This document shows positions 30,501 through 41,120 of a stretch of DNA of 64,000 nt, in pieces; position 1 is the stretch's first letter, and each line of letters begins with the position of its first letter. The position numbers were made by a program, and so were the translations under genes. The stretch lies in the NCBI GenBank assembly GCA_964017235.1, contig OZ024933.1, positions 55,596,255-55,660,254 of the forward strand, read 5' to 3'. The notes beneath the pieces were generated by a model that searched no databases, was not told the origin of the DNA, and saw only the letters and a list, made by a program, of their open reading frames with translations. The DNA is from Sabellastarte sp. h YS-2021 (Eukaryota; Annelida; Polychaeta; Sabellida; Sabellidae).

Positions 30501-32986
30501 TACATCTGCCTTACTGGGCAAGATATGAGTATATCTTAATGCACCCCCCAGCAGGCGTATTACAGGCCTGCTGGGGTCCAAATACCACACCAGTAGTCAC
30601 TGCTATATCAGATGTAATTCTAAAACCTGTGCAGTCAGATTTAGCTGGTTACAGACTATATTCTGGCCAAATTTCAGGATTATAGACCAACATTTGGTAC
30701 TCATTTGGGCTGATTTACATCTTTTTTCGACCATATTAACAGCTCTATTTGGGTTATAGAATTTCTGTTCAGAGATGTAATGCTCCAAATGAGCCCAAAA
30801 TGTCCTCTTTTATTGTCAAAACATGAATGAAATTAATTTTTGGCTCCAGATTTGATACATTGTGATATACTTGACATAACCCCCTTGAGGGGGGGTTGCC
30901 AGACCAGCCCCACACCCCGGAACTGAAATTCCTAATATGGCTCTTGAGTGGTTCAGACCAATGCAATTTTATTCTCTGATATAAACTGAGTTTTTTTGTG
31001 AAAATTTGACCCAGATACAACAACTTTAAGGGGTGTTTTTGACTGATTTGCCATTTAGTGGTACCCTCGCTACATGCACTCCCCAGACATGCAGTTTGAG
31101 CTTGTTGTGTATTTCTTAAAGAGTACACTACTTAATTCTCTCTTAGTGGCTCCCACACTCGCAAAAAATGTGGTTTATAGCCTTACATCTGCCTTACTGG
31201 GCAAGATATGAGTATATCTTAATGCACCCCCCAGCAGGCGTATTACAGGCCTGCTGGGGTCCAAATACCACACCAGTAGTCACTGCTATATCAGATGTAA
31301 TTCTAAAACCTGTGCAGTCAGATTTAGCTGGTTACAGACTATATTCTGGCCAAATTTCAGGATTATAGACCAACATTTGGTACTCATTTGGGCTGATTTA
31401 CATCTTTTTTCGACCATATTAACAGCTCTATTTGGGTTATAGAATTTCTGTTCAGAGATGTAATGCTCCAAATGAGCCCAAAATGTCCTCTTTTATTGTC
31501 AAAACATGAATGAAATTAATTTTTGGCTCCAGATTTGATACATTGTGATATACTTGACATAACCCCCTTGAGGGGGGGGTTGCCAGACCAGCCCCACACC
31601 CCGGAACTGAAATTCCTAATATGGCTCTTGAGTGGTTCAGACCAATGCAATTTTATTCTCTGATATAAACTGAGTTTTTTTGTGAAAATTTGACCCAGAT
31701 ACAACAACTTTAAGGGGTGTTTTTGACTGATTTGCCATTTAGTGGTACCCTCGCTACATGCACTCCCCAGACATGCAGTTTGAGCTTGTTGTGTATTTCT
31801 TAAAGAGTACACTACTTAATTCTCTCTTAGTGGCTCCCACACTCGCAAAAAATGTGGTTTATAGCCTTACATCTGCCTTACTGGGCAAGATATGAGTATA
31901 TCTTAATGCACCCCCCAGCAGGCGTATTACAGGCCTGCTGGGGTCCAAATACCACACCAGTAGTCACTGCTATATCAGATGTAATTCTAAAACCTGTGCA
32001 GTCAGATTTAGCTGGTTACAGACTATATTCTGGCCAAATTTCAGGATTATAGACCAACATTTGGTACTCATTTGGGCTGATTTACATCTTTTTTCGACCA
32101 TATTAACAGCTCTATTTGGGTTATAGAATTTCTGTTCAGAGATGTAATGCTCCAAATGAGCCCAAAATGTCCTCTTTTATTGTCAAAACATGAATGAAAT
32201 TAATTTTTGGCTCCAGATTTGATACATTGTGATATACTTGACATAACCCCCTTGAGGGGGGGTTGCCAGACCAGCCCCACACCCCGGAACTGAAATTCCT
32301 AATATGGCTCTTGAGTGGTTCAGACCAATGCAATTTTATTCTCTGATATAAACTGAGTTTTTTTGTGAAAATTTGACCCAGATACAACAACTTTAAGGGG
32401 TGTTTTTGACTGATTTGCCATTTAGTGGTACCCTCGCTACATGCACTCCCCAGACATGCAGTTTGAGCTTGTTGTGTATTTCTTAAAGAGTACACTACTT
32501 AATTCTCTCTTAGTGGCTCCCACACTCGCAAAAAATGTGGTTTATAGCCTTACATCTGCCTTACTGGGCAAGATATGAGTATATCTTAATGCACCCCCCA
32601 GCAGGCGTATTACAGGCCTGCTGGGGTCCAAATACCACACCAGTAGTCACTGCTATATCAGATGTAATTCTAAAACCTGTGCAGTCAGATTTAGCTGGTT
32701 ACAGACTATATTCTGGCCAAATTTCAGGATTATAGACCAACATTTGGTACTCATTTGGGCTGATTTACATCTTTTTTCGACCATATTAACAGCTCTATTT
32801 GGGTTATAGAATTTCTGTTCAGAGATGTAATGCTCCAAATGAGCCCAAAATGTCCTCTTTTATTGTCAAAACATGAATGAAATTAATTTTTGGCTCCAGA
32901 TTTGATACATTGTGATATACTTGACATAACCCCCTTGAGGGGGGGTTGCCAGACCAGCCCCACACCCCGGAACTGAAATTCCTAAT

Positions 32987-33343
32987 GTGTCTTTATTCGG
33001 AGAATCAACTGTAATAAGCCTTATAGAAAACTCTGTGAGGTTTATATCCAGTGCAATTAACCTGCCATCTTCATCTTTATATTCTGAAATAATTTTATAT
33101 TCAAAATTGGTATTTAAGAGTATGGCTACTCCTCTGGAGTTAGTTGAGAATCCATTTAATATTGCATTACCTTTCCACATTTGCTTTAAAATTTTTTCAT
33201 CATTAGCCATCCAGTGAGTATCTTGAAGGCAGATTATGTTGGCATCCATGGTCGACAAATAGTTCAATACATCAAACCTTTTTTTTTAAATCTTGGAGGC
33301 CTTGGCAGTTTACTGATAACACCTTAACATTGTCACCTATCAT
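32987..33343 (-). pseudogene. LINE ORF2 fragment: start of an APE-type endonuclease domain
   Basis: On the minus strand an ORF begins at the ATG at 33341-33343. Its first residues include VLSVNCQGLQ, which fits motif I of the apurinic-like endonuclease of non-LTR retrotransposons. After a run of nine A bases the frame shifts by one, and reading continues as DANIICLQDTHW, the motif II region where LINEs have QETH-like residues, then SNSRGVAILLN and an LITVDSPNKDT segment where LINE endonucleases usually have a YGPN-type motif. The frame then runs straight into satellite DNA at 32986. Only about 115 residues remain. The catalytic C-terminal half of the endonuclease and all of the reverse transcriptase are missing. 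In life this domain nicks target DNA to prime reverse transcription. The frameshift and truncation make this copy inactive. The style resembles the L1/Tx1 group, but the clade is not certain. Confidence 0.85.
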
Positions 33344-34074
33344 TGCCCTGTGAAAATAGCTCCCTGCTGGCAGCAGCAAATATTTCCATGTAAGTGTTTC
33401 TACTAATTACAATACATTCACATACAAATATACACCATTTTAGCCGTAACAAACAATGACATAGTTGTTGTAACTCATATTTCACCCTTGTTAATTGTAA
33501 CACATATAAAAACATATATACAAAAAAATCAAAATAAAGACGAAAAAAAAATAACTTAAAATTTTTTTAAGAAACTATATACAATATTGAAAAAAGTAAA
33601 TATACAAAATACAAATATTTACAATGTGAGTTACACATGTGTGAGCAGGATATGACCGAAAATTGAGCTGTTGCTATGGGAATATTAACTCAAATATAAA
33701 ATTAGAAAAAAAGGAAGTTGACATATTTGTTCAATAACAATTAGTGGAAAGGGTTTCTTTATTTGAGCTACTTAGACTCTGATATGAAGATTTTAATACA
33801 ATAAGCACTAAACTTGCATTGTCAACTTACAATTCAAATTTCAGCATATTTATGAATTACAGCATTTACATGTATATTGGGTTCACAAGGTTATTTCAAG
33901 ATCCTGTGATTATAGAAATGCAAAATGTAAATTGCCATTTAAAGCATCAGTGTCAGTGATATTTTGTTTAATCATCAAAACAGGTAAATACAAATATTTA
34001 AAGAGGTATGGAAGTTAATTCAATGATGGGGTAATAGCTTTCATAATAAAACATCAGAATTAAATATCGAGTAG

Positions 34075-34229
34075 GTACAATATATCAGTTTGCAGGCTTG
34101 TATAGAATACTCCTATGTTTTCTGTACAGAATGTCGCAGATGAATAGCTACTGTTTTCTATGATTACATAACTTTTTACTTGTAAAGTCCGAAGCACAAT
34201 ATAACATCAGAGTCAAGAATAAGGTAAGT
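34075..34229. repeat. 155-bp direct repeat, copy 1 (partner 34982-35136)
   Basis: The copy aligns without gaps to 34982-35136 at an offset of 907 bp, with six mismatches by eye (about 96% identity). It overlaps the neighbouring 142-bp tandem repeat, which suggests successive duplications. Confidence 0.85.
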
Positions 34230-34450
34230 GCGAAATATCAATTCATGAATTTGTACAGCATACTCCTGTTTTTCACATAAAACAAAGTGTACATTCAGTA
34301 TTGAACCTGAATAGTTTTTAGTTGTAAAGTCTGAAGCACAATATAACATCAGATTCAAGAATGAGGTAAGTGCAAAATATCAGTTCATTAATTTGTACAG
34401 CATACTCCTCTTTTTCACATAAAAACAAAGTGTACATTCAGTACTGAACC
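34182..34450. repeat. Tandem duplication of about 142 bp
   Basis: 34182-34307 and 34324-34450 are near copies at an offset of 142-143 bp. Both start with the GTAAAGTC/T-GAAGCAC block and end in a GAACC block. The first copy overlaps the 155-bp direct repeat at 34075-34229. Confidence 0.8.
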
Positions 34451-34981
34451 AAAATATCATACCTCCAGTTGAAGTAGACAATTTGACTAAATATACACTT
34501 ATGAAATTGTCTCATATAGGAAAAAAGGAACAGGATTTTTATTTATAAGGTCTAAATTAACTACTTCCAAAAGGAGGTACTGGATAATTTATAATTAGTG
34601 ACAGTTATACGTGGCTTCAGGTTCTATTTCAATAAACTGATGAAACATACCCTATGTTTTCTATGAATTTGGAAGGACATACTTTTTACAAGTCAAATTC
34701 AATTATGAGACTTCCAACTGAAGTGGACAATTTGACTGCACAGAGACTTGTGGAACAATGTCATATAGGATGAAAAGAACAAGATCTAAATTTAGAAAGC
34801 CTAATCAACTGTTTACTTCTTAATGGAACTACTAGATAATTAACTAAAAATAATGACAGCTGTGTCTGGGATCAAATTCTCTCCATAATTCGATTAAATA
34901 AACAAGAAGTTCTTTATCAATTTGGAAGTACTTTTTACAGCATTGTTTTAAATATCAGTGAATCAAAATCATGTTATATAA

Positions 34982-35136
34982 GTACAATATATCAGTCTGC
35001 AGGCTTGCATAGAATAATCCTATGTTTTCTTTACAGAATGTCGCAGATGAATAACTACTGTTTTCTATGATTACATAACTTTTTACTTGTTAAGTCCGAA
35101 GCACAATATAACATCAGAGTCAAGAATAAGGTAAGT
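34982..35136. repeat. 155-bp direct repeat, copy 2 (partner 34075-34229)
   Basis: Second copy of the direct repeat, ungapped and about 96% identical to 34075-34229. The lack of indels suggests a fairly recent duplication. Confidence 0.85.
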
Positions 35137-35542
35137 TCTAAAACAAATGAATAGAAGCATTTTAAGGAAGTACAAAAAAAAAATGAAAAACATGTTTGAT
35201 AACTTCCACACTGTAACTTTGCATTCAATTTAACACTATAAACATTTTGAAATTACCCATACATTGATATTTGTTATTTCAAAGTTCCAGGCAAGTGTAA
35301 AATATCAGAACCATTAATTTTTGCAATAACTTCTGCAGTATAACATTGAAGTCAATTTGATAACATAAAATAAAGATTTTTAAGGTTATCTGTCCAGTGA
35401 GGTACAAATTACCAGGTGATAACTGTTTTCTAACAGCAGCAATGTTATTTAATTCTAAAATATAATCTCTAAAATTATAGCAAGAATTTTAAGAGAGTAT
35501 ATGCACAGTAAATGTCACATCTGTATGTTATTTTTAAAGCTT

Positions 35543-35935
35543 TTATTTGTTGAAAGTGCAAGCTTCTCTGGTCACTTCTTCTATGTGCTGGAATCTTACT
35601 GGGCCAATATGTGTACCACCGTACCATCTCGAAATTACAACAAGTATGTTTATAATGTTCAGGTCTTTCAATATCTTGAGCACACGTCGTCCAGCTGACC
35701 ATTCACCATCATCCTCATAATGCTCCACTATACCGGTATCTCCAAAAATCCTGTATGCGTATATATTATGAGTTGCTCTGGCAATGCGCGTATCCATGTA
35801 CAACACTTGTAACTTGGCAGCTACATCTTCTGATTTAGCTATTTCAGTTATATGTCCTTGAAAGTGGTTTCCCAGAGTTGTTCTGGGTGGTGTGTTTTTA
35901 AATCTGGTAGTAGAAATGATGTCCCCAGCATCCAC
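35543..35935 (-). pseudogene. IMPACT/UPF0029 (YigZ-like) domain segment at the 3' end of LINE ORF1
   Basis: This uninterrupted 130-aa frame carries the signature of the UPF0029 family, the domain shared by eukaryotic IMPACT and bacterial YigZ. It has ATHNIYAY (residues 54-61), EDDGE followed by SAG (74-82), and ISRWYGG followed by HIGPVRF (101-115). The RWYGG...LGP-RF ending resembles IMPACT more than bacterial YigZ, which usually has a further glycine-rich turn. IMPACT proteins bind GCN1 and restrain GCN2 eIF2-alpha kinase signalling, but that role also needs an RWD domain, which is not seen here. The frame stays open upstream through GSIPRDAV until it meets the ORF1 frame, so the domain looks like the C-terminal part of ORF1 and not a separate gene. 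No introns are visible, as expected if it travels with a retrotransposon. A processed IMPACT pseudogene next to a LINE is the alternative. Confidence 0.85.
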
Positions 35936-37150
35936 AGCATCCCTTGGTATAGATCCTTCTTTGCATTAACCAGCTTATCTTCCAGTAATAGCTTCTCGCC
36001 AACCCATTTCACTTTCTGCTTCCGCTCTTTTGCTTCTTTGAAGTAAGGCCATAGTTGTTTCTTCCTTTCAGGAAGTTCTGGAGGTAGTTGGGTTGTAATA
36101 AAGAATTTCTTCGACTTGTCCATGTTTCTAGAGTACTCCAACACTTTATTCTTGTCATCTAGTGAACTAAAACGAACAACAATTGGTCTTTTGACAGAGT
36201 GCTTCTTTTTTCCCAGCCTATGTACTTTCTCAATTTGAACCATTTTGACTTCTTCTTCGGGCATGCATAGTTCCATCTTAAAGAAGTCATGCAGAACTTT
36301 ATGGATATCTTCCTTCTCAGTTTCTTGAATGTTATTGAGGATCAGATTGTTCTTCATGGAGCGGGCTTTTTCTTGTAACAAGTCCTCATGTTGTTGATCT
36401 ACAAGCTTCTCAACCCTGGTCAGCCTTCCTTCTAAGAACTGTGTCTTCAGCTGGGCGTTCTCAAGGGACAACTGGAGGTGTTTGATTTCTTCATCTTTCT
36501 TACTAAGTTGGTCACCAAGGCTTTCCACTTTAGCTATCAAAGTGTTTTTTCAAGTCCTTATCTTCCTCTTGAGCTTTTGTTATCAGACCTTTCACTTCAG
36601 CCTTAAATTCATCAAATTGTTGACAGAAGGTTTTTGTAAGAGACTGTATCACTGCATCTTGTTCCCTATTCAGATGACCTGTGTTGAAACCTAGATTTTT
36701 GCCTTCATTGTTTCCCTGAAATTCACTCTCTGAAAGAGCACAATCACTATCTGACATAGAATCAGAAAGAGGCAATTCCTCTATATTCAACATGGAGATG
36801 GGAGACCTTGTTTTTCTTTTTTTGCTTTTTCGTAAGTCCTTTATGGCAGGAGATATCCTGAAGATTGTGTCAAGTGTCTTTTGCTTTTATTTATCCACTG
36901 GTGTACTGGTTAAAGTTTTGTCGCAGTCTTCAAGCTGAAGTTGGGCACTTGCAATGTTCCCCTTATCCATTGTATCCATTGATGTAACTGAAAAATCAAC
37001 TACATTCCCCTTGTCACAGCCTATGTTACTGTCACTGTTATTACTTTTTCTATTATTGTTTTCAACAATGGAAGAATAGTAATAATCGAGAAGTGATTCA
37101 AGGGCTTGGATTGAAGTGTTATTACACTCTTCTGTTGACATAGTAAACAC
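35543..37150 (-). pseudogene. LINE ORF1 with C-terminal IMPACT/UPF0029-like domain, broken
   Basis: Read on the minus strand from the ATG at 37150, the order is as follows. An acidic, Ser/Asn-rich N-terminus ends in a TAA at 36887. The same frame stays open beyond it, through a basic KKSKKRKTR stretch that resembles a nuclear signal, to 36530. A one-base shift in an A6 run near 36545 leads to a 230-aa frame (36540-35848) with a heptad coiled coil (residues about 5-60), an RRM-like part (NNLILNN at 64-70, RPIVVRF at 118-124) and a basic C-terminal part (to about 192). This is the layout of L1-type ORF1 RNA chaperones (Transposase_22 family). Around 35950 the frame shifts again into an IMPACT/UPF0029-like domain ending at 35543. 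With one stop and two shifts this copy should be dead, although some breaks could be assembly errors in homopolymers. The ORF2 endonuclease remnant lies downstream in the same sense. Confidence 0.85.
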
Positions 37151-37345
37151 AAAGTGATTTCAATGTATTCATTATATCAGTCACACAATGTTCCACTTAG
37201 TAAGGTCACACAAAACACCAAAAACTGAGTTACACCATCAATAATTTAATCCACTGCTTGAACTGAAGTGTCACTGCACTCTGCTATTGGCATATTGAAC
37301 ACCAGAGGACATTTCAATGCACATATTACATTACATGTGGCCTAT
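37100..37345 (-). repeat. Tandem duplication at the ORF1 5' end (about 152-bp monomers)
   Basis: The start of ORF1 (around 37100-37150) is echoed about 152 bp upstream (around 37250-37300). There a second minus-strand ATG gives MPIAEC and TSVQAV beside the ORF1 MSTEEC and TSIQAL, and then hits a stop. The flanks also match (CATTTCAATG-like blocks). This recalls the monomeric 5' ends of some LINEs such as mouse L1, but only two monomers are seen. Confidence 0.6.
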
Positions 37346-38380
37346 TTACACTTTATAAAACATTTGAAGGACCAAGCCTGAGTGACCCCTTTACTCTTTT
37401 GCTGTAGTCTGTCTTTAAACACTAGTTTATATCACACATATGCCCTTTTAGCTGTCCTATATTTTCTCTGGCCTTGATGCACAAGTTTCAATCCCAATAT
37501 ATGTCCTTTTGAACACTTTGGTTTATATTCTTTCAGTATTATTCCCAGAAAATACAAAAACTTAGAAAAATAAATGCTAAGTTTTTTAATATTTTTATTT
37601 CACTACATAATGCAGCAATGATATTAACTGTTTCACCAGATATTTAGGTTCTATATTATCCACTTTTTAATCATAAAAACATTCTGTATGTGTCTTTTTC
37701 ACTTGTTTATTCCACTCAGAGCAAAAACAACAGCCTCTCTACCCACACATCTACCATCTACAATTAACCAACTTGACTATTTGCCTGCAGTGCCAAAATC
37801 TGCATCTTAAGTCAAACAATAAAAAATACAAGCCCCTGGTAAGTTTTTCAGTGCATGACCTAGTGGTTAGCACAGGCTATCACCTCTGTGAATATAGGGT
37901 TGATTATCACAAGTGACAACTGCCTCTGTGTGACCCCATTCAGCTTTGACTTTCTCTATGCATAAGTAACACATGCACTTCCCATTTTAAAACTTGGTTT
38001 AGATATAATGGGTTTACATAATTTCTGTGTATACACACACTCTTCCTACAATATGAGGGAAGGGCTTTTATCAAAATAAATGAAATTATAGTAGTACCAG
38101 TCCAAGGATCTGTGCATTTTGAGGAGATATACAAAATACCACCAAATCATAATGTCACACCAGAAGGACTCTTCCGCCTTTACATAAACCCATGGTTCAG
38201 ATTAACACTAACAAAATGACACCTGCATGTACACATAAAGAAAACATGTTGGAACAAGTTCACACATTTTCTGTTCAACTTCGCCAATGTGAGTTTTATT
38301 TATTTAATTTCTTTTAACAGGCATCTGAGACTCTGTGTAAGAACAGTAATATAATAAAAAAATTATTTACCTGCCTATTC
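37346..38380. other. AT-rich stretch, no feature recognised
   Basis: No long frame, repeat family or RNA gene was recognised. The short open frames lack motifs and sit in AT-rich DNA. Confidence 0.6.
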
Positions 38381-40252
38381 ATCCCAGCAGGCACACACCG
38401 TGAAATGTCATTGATTTAGAGTTGAAAACAGATCCTGACGTTGAAATGCGCATTACCAACTACTAAATTTAAGTTAGTTTTCTGACATGAAAAATAGCGA
38501 TATTTTGACCAGAAATCATGGTGATTTTTGGTTAAAAATCTGACACTGACACAATTTCAATACTATTTCAAAGCTGGTTTTCTGACTGGAAAAAGTAGTT
38601 ATACTTCATAAAGAAATCACCACTAAATCAAGTTAGGTTTTTCGACATGAAATCTTAGTCATGTTATTGAACAGAAAACAGGTTGAATGTTGGGAAATGA
38701 ATGACTAGTGATCGTTGATTGAAAATTCTTTTTCTAGAGGGTGATATAGTGATTAAGTCTAACTTTTTGAAAGACCTATTATTGCAATTGTTTTTTTTTT
38801 AATTTGTAGGTATTTGAAAAGCAAAGACTAATTTTTAAAGATTATAAAGATGATAAAGATTATGTGTGCATGTACTTGTACATTTTTATCCATTCTCCTT
38901 ATTAATTAACTGATGCATCCAAATATAATTTTTATAATTTATAATTATATTTTGATTAATGCAATTCCCGATAATTAAAAAAAAAACATTTTGAAGTCAA
39001 ACTTATCTGAAATAAAAAAAGATAAATTCAAACTTATTCATCAAAACTTAGTAATTAGAATTTGTTTCTCAAAATTCTCCCATACACAAATAACTAGTTT
39101 TCAGTTTGCAAGTTTACACTGAAAACTTCTCTATACAGAGAACCTAAGCTAAAACATTTTATCACACAACAGTGAGGTTGGGGAGGTTCCTGGTTTTTCT
39201 TATCTGTACCCTGCTATACAGAACATTGGACCTGCGACTAAAGTAGTTAGATAACACAGCAGGGGTGGAGGTGGGGGTTTTTTTGTGGTCAGCACTGACA
39301 ACTAATTAAGGTGGGGAGTAATGGGTGGAGTTCTACAAATGTGGCTTTTCTTGTGTTTTTTTCAGTTTATATGACAAAGTTGTACGAGACACAAGCATCT
39401 GAACTGAGCATTGTGGCTTTGCTACATGATTATAGCTTCTTTATAATTACAACATAATTATAGCCAACTTAATATAAAATTTAAAAGAAACTGATTGGAT
39501 AAAATACTTAAGATAGAAATAATGTCACAATTCTTTGTTTTTTAGAAAGAAAAAAATATTTTAAAATTTCACACAAAGAATTTCAGTTGAAGACATTGAA
39601 TAATACTGGTCCTATGAAAAACATCAAAATGGATATCTCGTTGGATAATATGGATTTACATATCTTGAGCAATTATAATTATATTTGATGCAAAATTATG
39701 TGTCATTACAATGTCAGCAGAAATAGAATATTGAATATACAATGATTTATGAATACATGTCATCTTTTAAAGAATTAATTACTTTGAAGCTGTATCCAAA
39801 GTGTAAATTATGGATATGGATCGTTTTTGTATAATATTATTAAGAAGCTATAATTATGACACACAAGCTACAATGATTCAAATAAAGAAGACAATGTAAA
39901 TAACCTGATTTTACCCATTGAATTCAACCCTATTTCATACATTGGATCCAACCAAAACCTGTTGCAAACTCTACATGTATTTCAACCAGATTTCACCCAT
40001 AAATACAACCAGATTTCAACAGTTAGTTTCAAAATGATTTCACGGGTTGGATCCAACCAAAAACGGTTTGCAAAATGTACACGTATTTCAACCTGATTTC
40101 ACCCATTGAATTCAACCAGATTTCAACAGTTGGTGTCAACATGATTTCACCAGTTGGATCCAACTAAAAACGGTTTGCAAAATCTACACGTATTTCAACC
40201 AGATTTAACCGTTGGATTCAACCAGATTTCAAAGTTGCGTGCCTGCTGGGAT
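38381..40252. mobile_element. 1.87-kb DNA-transposon-like element with 14-bp terminal inverted repeats
   Basis: ATCCCAGCAGGCAC (38381-38394) is the exact reverse complement of GTGCCTGCTGGGAT (40239-40252). Just inside each end are degenerate tandem units. On the left (38400-38700) a TTTTCTGACATGAAA-like motif recurs about every 110 bp. On the right (39942-40230) a TTGGATCCAACC block recurs at 39942, 40047 and 40154. The middle is AT-rich and shows no transposase frame, so this is non-autonomous. A two-base AT could be the target duplication, but it is also part of the inverted repeat, so the superfamily is undecided. Confidence 0.75.
39942..40235. repeat. Subterminal tandem repeat of about 107 bp
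   Basis: TTGGATCCAAC-type blocks at 39942, 40047 and 40154 give a period of 105-107 bp. Each is followed by an AAAAC-GGTTTGCAAA block and by TTTCAACCAGATTT. The array forms the right subterminal part of the inverted-repeat element. Confidence 0.75.
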
Positions 40253-40954
40253 TACACTAATGTTGGTAAATGGTGTAGTTATGGAGGTGGCGTTTTGGCC
40301 GTGGCATTATGATTTGATGCAATTTTGACTAGTTTCTATTTTGAGCTATATTATACCTTGTAAACACTATAATTTGAATTATATAAAAATAAGTTCCTTT
40401 GCCTATCCACTTTATAATCTCATAAAAGTTATGCTTTACAAACCTTTGAGTCGGGGCTTCCTCGCACTTTTTATTTTAATTTTAGAGACTACCACCCATT
40501 CTTCCTGTAAAAAATTATGTATGAGTCTCTGTGGTTGCAGGTACTTCTTAAGTTCTCATATAAAAGGCCAATTAATTGATATGATTTAATGGTGTGTGTG
40601 ATGTTTGGGTTGTATTTGTATATTTGAATAGATAAGATATCTTGTTTGTGCATGTTTTGGGTAGAATCTGTATTATCGCCCAGTGGCCCTCCCAGTTTGA
40701 CTATTGCTGCGTTCTTACGCCTTTACGCGAATTGTAAACACGACTCACGGACTGTAAATTTGTAAAGAACGATGTCAAGGGTGATATTTAACGCTCGTGA
40801 GTAAAACCTCTCCAGAAGCTTTCCCGTTTGTGACCTTCACCTCTGATGACAAAGATGATATTACCTGTACTTTCGTTACAAAACATGTCAAATAAAGTAA
40901 TTTTTTGATTTTATTGGTAACCTCAGCAAATTTATAACAATTGAAATACCAATT

Positions 40955-41120
40955 TTTTACGTAATGAATAGTGGTGGTGGACCAATTCATGCCCACCCTC
41001 AATTTTCCCAAAGATGTACTTTTTCATGGAAAAGACGTTTACCACATCATAGATTATTATCAAACTGATCATATACATCTCTAATTTATTAGTCGAATCT
41101 TTGATTCGAGTTATGTACTG
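40955..41120. repeat. Dispersed repeat, copy 1 (partner about 60671-60890)
   Basis: The copy contains GTGGTGGTGGACCA, a CCCACCCTCAAT block, and a stretch from about 41020 to 41100 that matches 60795-60860 at roughly 80% by eye in the same orientation. The minus-strand translations also match (MYMI, VVNVF and KKY in the same order), so it may derive from an old coding element. Family unknown. Confidence 0.65.

Larger units (their letters stand above)
1..32986. repeat. 683-bp satellite DNA, about 48 tandem units
   Basis: The same sequence recurs head to tail with a period of 683 bp from the first base to 32986. A landmark ATG recurs at 433, 1114, 1796, then 3161, 3845, 4529 and so on to 32535, which is 47 periods. 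From 9995 to 32535 the spacing is exactly 683 except for one 682 step (18191 to 18873) and two 684 steps (28435 to 29119, 31168 to 31852). The array is open at the window start and ends abruptly inside a LINE fragment. Each unit shows small open frames (66 aa on plus, 61 and 119 aa on minus), but 683 is not a multiple of 3, the peptides resemble nothing I know, and they are identical only because the units are. I treat them as non-coding. No 5S rRNA, histone or snRNA sequence was recognised in the unit. Confidence 0.97.
33344..35542. other. AT-rich gap between LINE ORF2 and ORF1 remnants
   Basis: About 2.2 kb without a convincing gene. It is AT-rich with many poly-A and poly-T runs, and its centre is made of internal duplications annotated separately. 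It is long for the spacer between two LINE ORFs, so either sequence was inserted here or the two LINE pieces come from different insertions. Confidence 0.6.

Noticed and set aside
1..32986. CRISPR-like array
   Set aside because: The repeats are contiguous 683-bp units with no unique spacers, in a eukaryotic sequence context.
32866..33267. 133-aa minus-strand frame taken as one protein
   Set aside because: The last 40 or so codons are satellite sequence. Only the part above 32986 is LINE endonuclease.
36530..36560. Programmed frameshift at the A6 run in LINE ORF1
   Set aside because: The needed shift is +1, and the A-AAA-AAC heptamer is not in the zero frame for a -1 slip. A stop and a second shift elsewhere point to ordinary decay or a homopolymer error.
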